Source of the DNA: Streptomyces sp. 6-11-2
GTDB taxonomy: Bacteria > Actinomycetota > Actinomycetes > Streptomycetales > Streptomycetaceae
Direction: 5' to 3'
NCBI RefSeq assembly: GCF_006540305.1
Contig: NZ_BJOR01000001.1
Location: forward strand, 6,634,001-6,698,000
DNA: 64,000 nucleotides
A program made the translations under genes and the position numbers. Under the pieces are notes generated by a model that worked only from the letters and a program-made list of their open reading frames with translations, was not told the DNA's origin and ran no database searches. Position 1 is the stretch's first letter, and every line of letters starts with the position of its first letter. This document shows, one piece after another, positions 44,626 through 51,963 of this stretch.

Positions 44626-44666
44626 GTAGAAGCCCCCGTAAGCGCAGTACTCACGGGGGCTTCTAC
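44626..44666. terminator. 14-bp perfect hairpin
   Basis: GTAGAAGCCCCCGT (44626-44639) and ACGGGGGCTTCTAC (44653-44666) are exact complements. It lies between the decayed HTH gene and the convergent small membrane protein, so a bidirectional terminator is likely. Confidence 0.75.
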
Positions 44667-44713
44667 GATGCGCGGGTCAGCCGCTGACTCGAGTGCCCAC
44701 ACCCGCAGTCAAG

Positions 44714-45109
44714 CTACTCGGCATTGATCTTCTCCGCCGTGGGGAAGCCCGACACCGACGCCAGGAACTGCGCTGACGTGAAGTAGGGATTGTTCGTGCC
44801 ACCGAGCACCTCGATGAGGATCGCTTCCCCGTCGCACTCCATGACTCGGTACTGGTCACCTGCCCGGAGCGCGAGGCCCTTGCCGTCCTCGCAGTCGGAC
44901 ACGACGTCGAAGACCTGACCCTTCGTCGAGCACGGGGCGTTCCGCTTCTTGGCCGCAGCCTTGACGGCCCTGAATACGTTCTTCCCGCCAGCTTCAGCAC
45001 CCCGGCCGATGGCCCACCCGCCCACGGCAGTGACGACGGCCAGCGCTCCGGGGCCGCCCACCTTCTTCGCCAGCGTCGTCATCGTCTGGTATCCCCCCAG
45101 ATTGCCCAC
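44714..45109 (-). CDS. Hypothetical protein with one membrane segment
   Basis: 131 residues that I do not recognise. After a short start (GTG 45109, preceded by AGGAGG at 5 nt) comes a membrane-like segment, GPGALAVVTAVGGWAIGRGA, then a basic patch AVKAAAKKRN. A small domain follows with two Cys (APCSTKGQ, SDCEDGKG), LRAGDQYRVMECDGEAILIE and NNPYFTSAQFLASVSGFP. The strong ribosome site and sensible composition argue it is real. It borders an ISL3 remnant upstream. Perhaps a cargo gene of the decayed element. Confidence 0.65.
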   Translation of the reverse strand: MGNLGGYQTMTTLAKKVGGPGALAVVTAVGGWAIGRGAEAGGKNVFRAVKAAAKKRNAPCSTKGQVFDVVSDCEDGKGLALRAGDQYRVMECDGEAILIEVLGGTNNPYFTSAQFLASVSGFPTAEKINAE

Positions 45110-45154
45110 CCATGCCTCCTCGTTGGTCGCGCATCAGGGGCAATCTTATGAAAG

Positions 45155-45799
45155 GTGGCCATCGACATGTCCACCAGCTACCGGGCCGCCGTGCGCACCG
45201 GTCTGCCCCACGCCACGATCGTCGTCGACCACTTCCACGTCGTTCAGCTCGCGAACAAGATGCTCAGCACGGTGCGCCATCCGCACCACCGCCACCCTGC
45301 GTGGTCGGCGAGTACGGGCCACCGACCCCGAGTGGCAGACCAGGTGCCGACTGCTCTGCAACCGCGAGGACCTGACTGAGAAGCAGTTCACGAAGATGCG
45401 GAACGCCCTGATGGACGCCGGCCAGATCGGCATGACGCTGCTGACCGCGTGGATCGCGCAGAAGCGGCTGCGGGACCTGCTCGCCCTCGCCCGCACCGGG
45501 GCCGACCGCGAGCGCGTCGGCCACCTGCGCTGGAAGTTGCTCACCTGGTGCGCGGACTCCGAGGTCCCCGAGGTCCGCCAGCTCGCGGTCACTCTCGACT
45601 GCTGGTGGCCCGAGATCTCGGCGTTCATCGCGACCGGCCACAGCAACACCGCCAGCGAGGGCGTCAACCGGATGATCAAGCTGTGCGCGCGGAATACGCA
45701 CGGCTTCCGGAACCCGGCCAACCAGCGGCTACGCACACGCTGCGTCACCACCCGCCGAGCCCAAGGACACCTCGCACCGCTCAACTTCGTTGACCCCGT
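45155..45799 (+). pseudogene. ISL3-family transposase, 5'-truncated and frameshifted
   Basis: Starts at VAIDMSTSYRAAVRTGLPHA, DHFHVVQLANKML. A frame change near 45280-45300 leads to RATDPEWQTRCRLLCNRE, then GMTLLTAWIAQKRLRDLLA, GHSNTASEGVNRMIKLCARN and RLRTRCVTTRRAQGHL. This is the DDE half of an ISL3 transposase. The N-terminal zinc-finger and HTH part is absent. It is non-functional. Confidence 0.85.
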
Positions 45800-45954
45800 T
45801 ATGTCGAAGCGCGCTCCTGCACAGGATCACAGGGCCCTGCAGACGGAATCAGTGCGGAAGGTGAGTTCGCCAAGCCCTCCTGGCAACTACCACCCGCCTG
45901 CCTGTTTCGGACATCTGGATAGGGTCGCGGTACCCGAGCTGGAGAGGTAGCCGC

Positions 45955-46281
45955 ATGGACCACGAGATCGTGATCGCGCAGACGACCAGTGACGACGAAG
46001 AGCAGGCGAAGGCTCTCGCCCGAGGCGCTGTCGAGAGCAAGCTGGCGGCGGGCGTTCACATCGATGCGCCCATCACGGCCTTCTACTGGTGGAAGGGGAA
46101 GGTCGAAGCAGCTCAGGAGTGGCGAATCTCGTACATGACGTCGTCGGACCGCCTCCCAGCGCTGGAAGCGTGGGTACACGAGAAGCACCCGTATGACGTC
46201 CCCCAGTGGGTCACGCTGCCCGTGACCGGAGGGTCAGAGGCATACCTGGCCTGGGTGGTCGACGAGACGCACCCGCAGTAG
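45955..46281 (+). CDS. cutA: CutA1-family divalent cation tolerance protein
   Basis: 108 residues, the standard CutA1 length. ALARGAVESKLAAGVHIDAP, FYWWKGKVEAAQEW, and the closing HEKHPYDVPQWVTLPVTGGS and YLAWV are the hallmark segments of this trimeric ferredoxin-like protein. It is linked to copper/divalent metal tolerance in E. coli, though the mechanism is unclear. ATG at 45955 follows GGAGAGG. The usual Cys in LAACVN is replaced (LAAGVH). It is a complete gene directly after the ISL3 remnant. Confidence 0.92.
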   Translation: MDHEIVIAQTTSDDEEQAKALARGAVESKLAAGVHIDAPITAFYWWKGKVEAAQEWRISYMTSSDRLPALEAWVHEKHPYDVPQWVTLPVTGGSEAYLAWVVDETHPQ

Positions 46282-46331
46282 GACACGCCGCCCAGCGCCT
46301 CGCCCTTGGCGAGCGTGCGGGGTGCGACGGT

Positions 46332-47579
46332 TCACGAGGACGCGAACGTCAGCAGGTGGCTGGCCAGGTCGTGCTCCGTGTCAGGGAGCCCGGCAGCGAT
46401 GGCCTGCGCCCGCTGACGTCCCATGGTGTTGGGCTTGGACTCCGCTGCCGCTGCGAACTGGTGCGCGACGTAGGCCCCGCGGTCCACGTCGCCGCCGCGC
46501 AGAAGTGCCGACGCCAGGTCCCCGAGGACGACCACTCCGGAGTCGGGCAGTTCCCCACCGAGGCGTTCGACCGCGGAGTCGGCTGTGGCCGTCAGCTCCT
46601 GACGCTTGAGTTCGCCGTATACCGAGAGCGTTAAGGAGTCCATCCGGTACGGCGTCACGAAACGGACCCACGCCTGCTCACTCGTATGGTCGGCGAAGTC
46701 GTAAGCGAACTTTGCCTGTTCCAGGGCTCGGAGAGCGCCGGTGTCATCCCCTGACTGAGCGGCTTCCTCCGCGTACCGGCCCAGGGCCCACGCTGCAGCG
46801 GTTGCGTTGCCGCGCCCGCGCACGTCCTGTGCTGCCTGTGACAGCATCTCCAGCGCCTTCGTAGGGTTGGGGGCGCCGTAGCTCGCGTAGCCCAGCGCCA
46901 GGGCGCGCAGAGGGGGGTGCCCGGCCTTCTTCGCGCACTCCGAGGTCACTCCGTAATAGGCGGCGGCCTTGTCGTGCTCCCCAAGATCCCAGGCAACCCA
47001 CCCGGCAAGAGCTGCCGTTTCTCCCGCCGCGATGGTCAGCGCTCGCTCATGGGTGCCGGCGCGGGGAAGGGCTGCGGTGATCGCGTCCAGGTGCGACTCG
47101 ACCCGAGCCTGCAGACTACGTGCGCTTTCGCTCAGCTCGTCCACGTGCAGCCGGGCCGCGTGATCAATGAGAACGCCCGCCGAGTCAGGGTCGATCTTGG
47201 AGCCCCTGCTGAGTGCATGGGCGAGCCGACCCCACGGCTCAGCAGCCGTAGCCGCGCCGACGACGGCGCCTCCCAGTAACGTTCGGCGCTTCACGTCGTC
47301 CAGGTCCTCCCCTTCAGCCTTGTTTCTCTCTCGCCGCCTGGCGCGGGCGGCCTTCGCCTCGCGCAGCAGCGGCTCCAGCGGGACGCCGCAGGCCAAAGCG
47401 ATGTTCCCCAGTGTGTGGTCCGTGGGGACGTTGGCGCCCTTTTCGTACCGACCGACCTCTCGGCGGGTCATCGTTGCCCGGCCGGAAGCGGAGTTGATCG
47501 CATGTGCCTGCTCGTCCTGCGTGCGCTCCGCGTTCAGCCGCAGGTGACGGAGCAACTCGGCAAACGGATCCACTGCCAT
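46332..47579 (-). CDS. XRE-family regulator with a TPR-like C-terminus
   Basis: 415 residues. The HTH_3/XRE domain (about 5-65: FAELLRHLRLNAERTQDEQA, TMTRREVGRYEKG, TLGNIALACGVPLEPLL) is followed by a basic linker and KRRTLLGGAVVGAATAAEP, a twin-arginine-like stretch usual in this actinomycete family. The rest is helical repeats (AGETAALAGWVAWDLGEHDK, AAYYGVTSECAKKAG) that resemble TPRs. ATG at 47579 has GAGG 8 nt upstream. It is divergent from an RsbW-like ATPase gene, an arrangement found many times in Streptomyces genomes. The ligand or peptide it senses is unknown. Confidence 0.88.
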   Translation of the reverse strand: MAVDPFAELLRHLRLNAERTQDEQAHAINSASGRATMTRREVGRYEKGANVPTDHTLGNIALACGVPLEPLLREAKAARARRRERNKAEGEDLDDVKRRTLLGGAVVGAATAAEPWGRLAHALSRGSKIDPDSAGVLIDHAARLHVDELSESARSLQARVESHLDAITAALPRAGTHERALTIAAGETAALAGWVAWDLGEHDKAAAYYGVTSECAKKAGHPPLRALALGYASYGAPNPTKALEMLSQAAQDVRGRGNATAAAWALGRYAEEAAQSGDDTGALRALEQAKFAYDFADHTSEQAWVRFVTPYRMDSLTLSVYGELKRQELTATADSAVERLGGELPDSGVVVLGDLASALLRGGDVDRGAYVAHQFAAAAESKPNTMGRQRAQAIAAGLPDTEHDLASHLLTFASS

Positions 47580-47709
47580 GAGTCTGACCTCTATCGGTGG
47601 GAGAAATCCGATCCTCTCCCCAACTCCCCTCTGATTTTCCCCCTTGACAAAGATTTCCCCCCTCCGGTTTCCCCTGTTCCGGATCACGAAGCCACGGTGC
47701 GATGGGCAC
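47580..47709. promoter_or_regulatory. Divergent XRE/ATPase promoter region with TTTCCCC repeats
   Basis: 130 bp. TTGACA (47644-47649) is a consensus -35 for the rightward gene. Three TTTCCCC units (starting 47636, 47654, 47668) overlap and follow it and could be the XRE protein's binding sites. The matching -10 is not obvious. Confidence 0.5.
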
Positions 47710-48228
47710 ATGACCACGCACCTGACAGCAACGCCACTGCGACCGAAGGGTGATGGCGGCGGCACCAGCGTCGCCGGCACCGCACCCGCTGAGTGTCCGC
47801 TGAGCTCTCGCGTCTTCGAGATGGTCATGGAGTCGGCGGGTGTACACGTCTCTCAGGCGCGACGAACCACGGTCACCGTGCTGAGGCAGTGGTCGTTGCC
47901 GGACGCTCTGGCAGAAGACGCCCGACTCGTCGTCTCCGAGTTGGTGTCCAACGCGATCACCCACGGCTCTGGGGATGTCCGCCTGCGACTGCGGCACGAC
48001 AACCACGAGCTTCGGATCTGGGTCACCGACGACAGCACCGCGCCGGCCAGGCGACGACGTGCTGGTGCCAGTGATCTCGGTGGTCGAGGGCTGTACCTCG
48101 TCGCCCGCTTGTCGCTTCGGTGGGGCGTGGCGGACAGCGGCCGAACTACCTACGCGGTCATCCCCACTCTTACGGAGGCACCCCCATGTCGCCGCACGAT
48201 GCGATCAAGCTCGGACCCGACGTGTTGA
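47710..48228 (+). CDS. RsbW-like ATP-binding regulator (HATPase_c_2)
   Basis: 172 residues. GHKL-type ATPase: N box in ARLVVSELVSNAITHG, G1-like WVTDDSTAP, G2 GGRGLYLVARLSLRWG. This is the anti-sigma-factor kinase class (RsbW/SpoIIAB), very numerous in Streptomyces. The first 45 residues are a variable extension. ATG at 47710 is chosen. Its 3' end overlaps the start of the next gene by 43 bp, so the two are coupled. Divergent from the XRE gene; together they form a familiar regulatory pair. Confidence 0.9.
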   Translation: MTTHLTATPLRPKGDGGGTSVAGTAPAECPLSSRVFEMVMESAGVHVSQARRTTVTVLRQWSLPDALAEDARLVVSELVSNAITHGSGDVRLRLRHDNHELRIWVTDDSTAPARRRRAGASDLGGRGLYLVARLSLRWGVADSGRTTYAVIPTLTEAPPCRRTMRSSSDPTC

Positions 48229-48809
48229 GCCCCGTGGTTGCCCTCGGCCGCGGTCGAGAGACGCAGACGGCCGGTGCGTCGCAGGTTGCCAGCAAGGACC
48301 GTCCGAGGTGGTCCCGCACCCCACACCCCGCGAAGCGCCAGTCCCGGGCTGGTCAACTCCGCAGGATCCGCCAGCATTTCTACCGAGAGGTCGTCGACGC
48401 GCGGGATCTCAGGAAGGGCGACCAGCCGCTGCGCTTGCTGGCGTACAGCTTGGTGCCGAGTCCGGGGGCCCGACCCGACGAGGACTGGGGCACGCTACAG
48501 GCCGAGGCCGAGCAGCACGGTTACGCGATCGGCGCTCGGCTCCACGATGTGGCCGTCCCGGTGCCCACGACGTACATCCCCGCCTCCCGTGCGAGCCGGA
48601 GCATCTACACGCCTCCCTGGCAGCGCCCTGGCTGGCGGGAAGCCGAGCGGCAGCTCCGAGACGGCTTGGCGGAGGGCGTGATCGTCCTCGACCGGCACAA
48701 CATCAGCTCCGATGACGACGAGTACCACGCCGTGATCATGCACCTGGGCGAGCAGTGCCGGGCGTTTGTCCACCTCGTGATCTCCGAGGAGCCCAGCGCG
48801 CCAACTTGA
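48186..48809 (+). CDS. Hypothetical protein in the XRE/ATPase locus
   Basis: 207 residues, not recognised. The first 80 residues are basic and probably disordered (SKDRPRWSRTPHPAKRQSRA). The rest looks folded: DQPLRLLAYSLVPSPG, EAEQHGYAIGARLHDVAVPV, GWREAERQLRDGLAEGVIVL, EYHAVIMHLGEQCRAFVHLV. The tail resembles a resolvase-like Rossmann fold (GYAIGARLHD...GVIVLDRHNIS), but without a catalytic Ser at the expected place. ATG at 48186 has GGAGG 7 nt upstream and starts inside the ATPase gene. It is probably co-transcribed with it. Confidence 0.75.
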   Translation: MSPHDAIKLGPDVLSPVVALGRGRETQTAGASQVASKDRPRWSRTPHPAKRQSRAGQLRRIRQHFYREVVDARDLRKGDQPLRLLAYSLVPSPGARPDEDWGTLQAEAEQHGYAIGARLHDVAVPVPTTYIPASRASRSIYTPPWQRPGWREAERQLRDGLAEGVIVLDRHNISSDDDEYHAVIMHLGEQCRAFVHLVISEEPSAPT

Positions 48810-48827
48810 AGGCGTCCACTGCGCTGG

Positions 48828-48926
48828 ATGGACAAGAAGGGCTGGGGCTGGAGGCAGATTAGCGCCCAGGTCCTCCTCATCACCACCGTGAGCGCCGCGC
48901 TCGCCATCACCTTCAAATACACCTGA
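48828..48926 (+). CDS. Possible 32-residue membrane peptide
   Basis: Reads MDKKGWGWRQ, then a hydrophobic helix SAQVLLITTVSAALAITF and ends KYT. The basic N-terminus and single span are those of a small membrane protein. It fits between the two neighbouring genes without overlap and on the same strand. No good ribosome site is visible and no homology is known to me. Confidence 0.4.
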   Translation: MDKKGWGWRQISAQVLLITTVSAALAITFKYT

Positions 48927-48939
48927 CCGGGGGCTGACC

Positions 48940-49194
48940 ATGACTTTCGAGGGACACACCGATCGGGCGCCGCGCCTCCTGCCGCACCGCGAGCAGGGCG
49001 AAGCGCTCCTCGTCATCCAGGAGGCCACCCCGAAGGCGCCCAGCGAAGTGGGACTCGACCTCTTCGCCGTGCCCGCCGGCGAGGTGCAGGGGGGTGGCTT
49101 CGACCTCTCTCGCTTCCACCGGCTCTCCCGCCTGCCGGCCCCGGCGAACGGGGCGGTCTCGTCTCCGACTGACGGACCGCCGGACGCAGCCTGA
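48940..49194 (+). CDS. Small hypothetical protein
   Basis: 84 residues, not recognised. Hydrophilic, Ala/Pro/Gly-rich: RLLPHREQGEALLVIQEATP, SEVGLDLFAVPAGEVQGGG, and a Pro-rich end. ATG at 48940 follows GGGGGCT-type sequence 14 nt after the preceding small frame. It is on the same strand as the XRE-locus genes and probably in the same transcript. There is no membrane segment. Confidence 0.45.
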   Translation: MTFEGHTDRAPRLLPHREQGEALLVIQEATPKAPSEVGLDLFAVPAGEVQGGGFDLSRFHRLSRLPAPANGAVSSPTDGPPDAA

Positions 49195-49313
49195 CTTCCC
49201 TCAAGCGAGCGCGGTGGCGAACGCCGCTGCTCCTCAGTCGTCGCCCACGCGCCTCGCCAGAGGAGCGCGGTCGCCCTGCACCACCCCCATCCATCCGTGA
49301 GCAAAGGTTGCAG

Positions 49314-49796
49314 ATGAACCGTCCCTTTCTCGCTCTGGCCGCCACCATCGCCTTCGCGTCCGCGGTACACACCGCCCAGCGGCACCTGCAGCACCGCCAG
49401 TTCCTGGAGCTCGCGGTGCACCAGGCACACGGCCGCATGCTCGAAGTCGCGACGACACACCCGGACTTGGATCCGATATGGGTGCGCAACCATCCCAATC
49501 ATGTCAAGGAGGGTGAATCGGGTCCTCTTCTGGTGTGTCAGTGGTGGCTTGAGTTCTGGCGCACCGGTCTCAACCTCGGTGTGTTCACGCCTGCCGTGCT
49601 TCGGCAGAACGCGAAGAACTTCATGCAGGACCCGGCGGCCCTCAAGGCGTGGGCGCTGTCCCGCCACGGGCGTGCTCGGCAGTGCCGAGGCCGGCGCGAC
49701 CGCATGTACGTGGCGTTGCTCAACGCGGCCTTCGAGGAGGCCGGCGGCCCGGATCAGTACCCCGAGTGCGAACTCGAACCGGCTTCGGCCCTCTGA
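49314..49796 (+). CDS. DUF6082-like membrane-anchored protein
   Basis: 160 residues. An N-terminal hydrophobic segment (FLALAATIAFASAVHTA) acts as anchor or uncleaved signal. A helical domain follows with HQAHGRMLEVATTHPDLDPI, CQWWLEFWRTGLNLGVF and PAALKAWALSRHGRARQ. This fits the actinomycete DUF6082 family, frequent near XRE/ATPase loci; its role is unknown. ATG at 49314 is chosen over a TTG two codons upstream. It ends 45 bp before the IS110 transposase stop. Confidence 0.6.
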   Translation: MNRPFLALAATIAFASAVHTAQRHLQHRQFLELAVHQAHGRMLEVATTHPDLDPIWVRNHPNHVKEGESGPLLVCQWWLEFWRTGLNLGVFTPAVLRQNAKNFMQDPAALKAWALSRHGRARQCRGRRDRMYVALLNAAFEEAGGPDQYPECELEPASAL

Positions 49797-49841
49797 GGCG
49801 CGACGGCCACCCCCGACGAGAAGGACATCCCAATCGTGTTG

Positions 49842-51032
49842 TCAAGCCGCAGCCGTGACGGGAGGTGAAGCGTGATAGCGCGCTCCGTCACGGATCATGG
49901 CCCACAGGACGTTGAGGCGTCGGCGGGCGAGAGCGAGCAGGGCCTTCTTGTGTCCCTTGCCCTCGCTGCGCTTGCGCCGGTAGTACGCCTTGGATGCCTG
50001 GCAGGCCGGGAGGCTGGCCATCGCCGAGAGGTACATGGCCCGCAGCAGTCCGCGGTGGTAGCGGCGGGGTCTGCGCAGGTTGCCGCTGACTCGGCCGGAG
50101 TCGCGTGGCTGCGGGGCCAGGCCGGCGAACCCGGCCAGGCGGTCGGCACTGCCGAAGGCGTCCATGTCGCCGCCGGTCGTGGCGATGAACTCGGCCCCGA
50201 GTTTGGGCCCCATGCCGGGCAGGCTGAGGATCACTTCGGCGTGGGGATGCTCGCGAAACCGGGCCTCGATGAGGGCGTCGAGCTCGGCGATCTCTTCATC
50301 GAGGGCCATCACCCCCTTCGCGAGGCGGGCCACCATGGCGGCGGCAAGTGTCTCGCCGGGCAGCGCGGCCATCTGGGCCTGGGCGGCTTCCACGGCCATC
50401 TTGGCGATGGCGGCGGCGCCGCGGACCTTGCGGGTCTTCAGCCAGGTCTCGATGCGCTTGGCGCCGGCGCGGCGGATCGCGGCTGGAGCCTGGTAGCCGG
50501 TCAGCAGCGTGACGTGCCCCTTCTTCATGAGGTCGACCGAGCGTTCCAGCGCCGGGAAGATCTCCAGGAGTTGAGCCCTGAGGCGGTTGATCTGGCGAGT
50601 GCGGTCGAAGACAACGTCCAGGCGGCGGGTGGTCAGCGTCCGCAGATCGACAGCCAGCTCGTCCCCGGGCCGCAGCACCCCCAGGTCGCGGCGGACGCGG
50701 GCCTGGTCGGCGATGACGAAGGCATCGCGCTCGTCCGTCTTCCCCTCGCCCCGGTAGGACGCCGAGGCCTGGTGCACGGCAAGGCCGGTGAGATAGGTCA
50801 TGGGCTGCCCATGCGAGAGCAGCAGTCCGATCAGCAGTGCGGCACCGCCGTGGTTGAGGTCGACCGCCCACAGGACGTCCGTGGATGTCGCCAGGACGTC
50901 ACCGATCAGCTCCAGCAGCTCGGACTCGTCGTTCAGTACGCGGCGGGACAGCAGCCGTTCGCCGTCCCCGTTGATCACCATCGCATGGTGGTGCGTCTTG
51001 CCGATGTCCACTCCGGCCCAAATCTGGGGCAC
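49842..51032 (-). CDS. IS110-family transposase
   Basis: About 396 residues. The N-terminal DEDD RuvC-like domain has Asp in WAGVDIGKTHHH, Glu/Asp in KTDERDAFVIADQAR and the paired Asp region. The C-terminal Tnp_20 domain has LSLPGMGPKLGAEFIATTGG, FAGLAPQPRDSG and the serine-containing YLSAMASLPA. IS110 recombinases use a serine nucleophile and, in characterised members, a bridge RNA from the element's non-coding end. GTG at 51032 has GGAGG 5 nt upstream; GTG at 51038 is possible. The gene is intact. It separates the XRE locus from the biosynthetic operon. Confidence 0.93.
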   Translation of the reverse strand: MPQIWAGVDIGKTHHHAMVINGDGERLLSRRVLNDESELLELIGDVLATSTDVLWAVDLNHGGAALLIGLLLSHGQPMTYLTGLAVHQASASYRGEGKTDERDAFVIADQARVRRDLGVLRPGDELAVDLRTLTTRRLDVVFDRTRQINRLRAQLLEIFPALERSVDLMKKGHVTLLTGYQAPAAIRRAGAKRIETWLKTRKVRGAAAIAKMAVEAAQAQMAALPGETLAAAMVARLAKGVMALDEEIAELDALIEARFREHPHAEVILSLPGMGPKLGAEFIATTGGDMDAFGSADRLAGFAGLAPQPRDSGRVSGNLRRPRRYHRGLLRAMYLSAMASLPACQASKAYYRRKRSEGKGHKKALLALARRRLNVLWAMIRDGARYHASPPVTAAA

Positions 51033-51240
51033 GGTCACCTCCGCCAGCTCGTCGTCACATCAACCCAGCAGACGACCTCGCCGACGTTGTCCTATGCAGC
51101 GATCGAGTCGCATCTCCCAATTGGCGGTCGAGTCGTCGCGGGGCCCCGGGCGGCCATGGACTTCAAGCCATCCAGCGGCTCGACCATGACAGCCATACCC
51201 AGGGCCCCTGGGCCTCGCCGATCTTACGAGTGACCAGTTC
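51033..51240 (-). ncRNA. IS110 non-coding end, candidate bridge-RNA region
   Basis: About 200 bp upstream of the transposase and before the HAD gene carry no reading frame but several inverted segments, e.g. CAGGGCCCCTG near 51201 and paired GGTCGAG/CTCGACC around 51126-51188. In IS110 elements this position encodes the bridge RNA. The RNA and the element boundary are inferred, not demonstrated. Confidence 0.4.
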
Positions 51241-51267
51241 AGACCCACATCAATAGATAGGACGATC

Positions 51268-51963
51268 ATGACCGTTCCCGCTTCGGAATCGCCACCAGCT
51301 CCGCCCGCGCCGAGCGACCACACGTCGCACGCTCTTCTCCTTGACCTCGACGGCGTCCTGCTCGACACCCGTCCGGTGATGCGGATGGCGTGGCGGAAGG
51401 TCCAAGAGCTGCACGGCGTCACCCTTCCGTTCCACGACTACGAGCGCCACCTGGGCCGCGAGTTCGGCGACATCATGCAGCGACTGGGCGTGGCCGACGC
51501 CGAGGCAGTCCGCCGGACGTACGAAGCGGAATCCGTCGCCGGCGCGCACCTCGCGCAGGAGTTCACCGGCATCGTCGAGATGCTCCACGCCTTCGTGGCC
51601 GCCGACTGGCGGCTTGGTGTGGTGACCTCGAAGCACGTCGACCGTGCGGCTCCTCTCCTCGCGCGCCTCGGGTGTCCCTTCGCGACCATCCGTACGCCCG
51701 CGGGGGCAGGCCGGACGAAGCCGGCCCCGGATCCGCTCCTCTTGGCCCTGGTCGATCTGGAAGTCGATCCCGCTGCGGCCGTCTACGTGGGGGACATGGC
51801 GGTCGACCAGGAGTCGGCCGCACGCGCCGGGGTCGCCTATATCCACGCTGGATGGGGATACGGGCAGCCCACGGCTCCCGCACCTGAGACGGCCGCTTCG
51901 CCCAGGGAACTGCTGTGCCTTCTCCGCCCGGCCAAGCAGCTTGTCGAAAGGAGCATGGTGTGA
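51268..51963 (+). CDS. HAD-superfamily phosphatase (phosphoglycolate phosphatase-like)
   Basis: 231 residues. HAD motif I LLLDLDGVLLDT, motif II LGVVTSKHVDR, motif III Lys in GRTKPAPDPLLLAL, motif IV VYVGDMAVDQESA. The cap is the helical C1 type of phosphoglycolate phosphatase and beta-phosphoglucomutase relatives. It would remove phosphate from a small sugar or nucleotide phosphate. ATG at 51268 follows AGGA. It is the first gene of the co-directional set running off the right edge, and its stop overlaps the next start by 4 bp (GTGTGA at 51958-51963). Confidence 0.88.
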   Translation: MTVPASESPPAPPAPSDHTSHALLLDLDGVLLDTRPVMRMAWRKVQELHGVTLPFHDYERHLGREFGDIMQRLGVADAEAVRRTYEAESVAGAHLAQEFTGIVEMLHAFVAADWRLGVVTSKHVDRAAPLLARLGCPFATIRTPAGAGRTKPAPDPLLLALVDLEVDPAAAVYVGDMAVDQESAARAGVAYIHAGWGYGQPTAPAPETAASPRELLCLLRPAKQLVERSMV

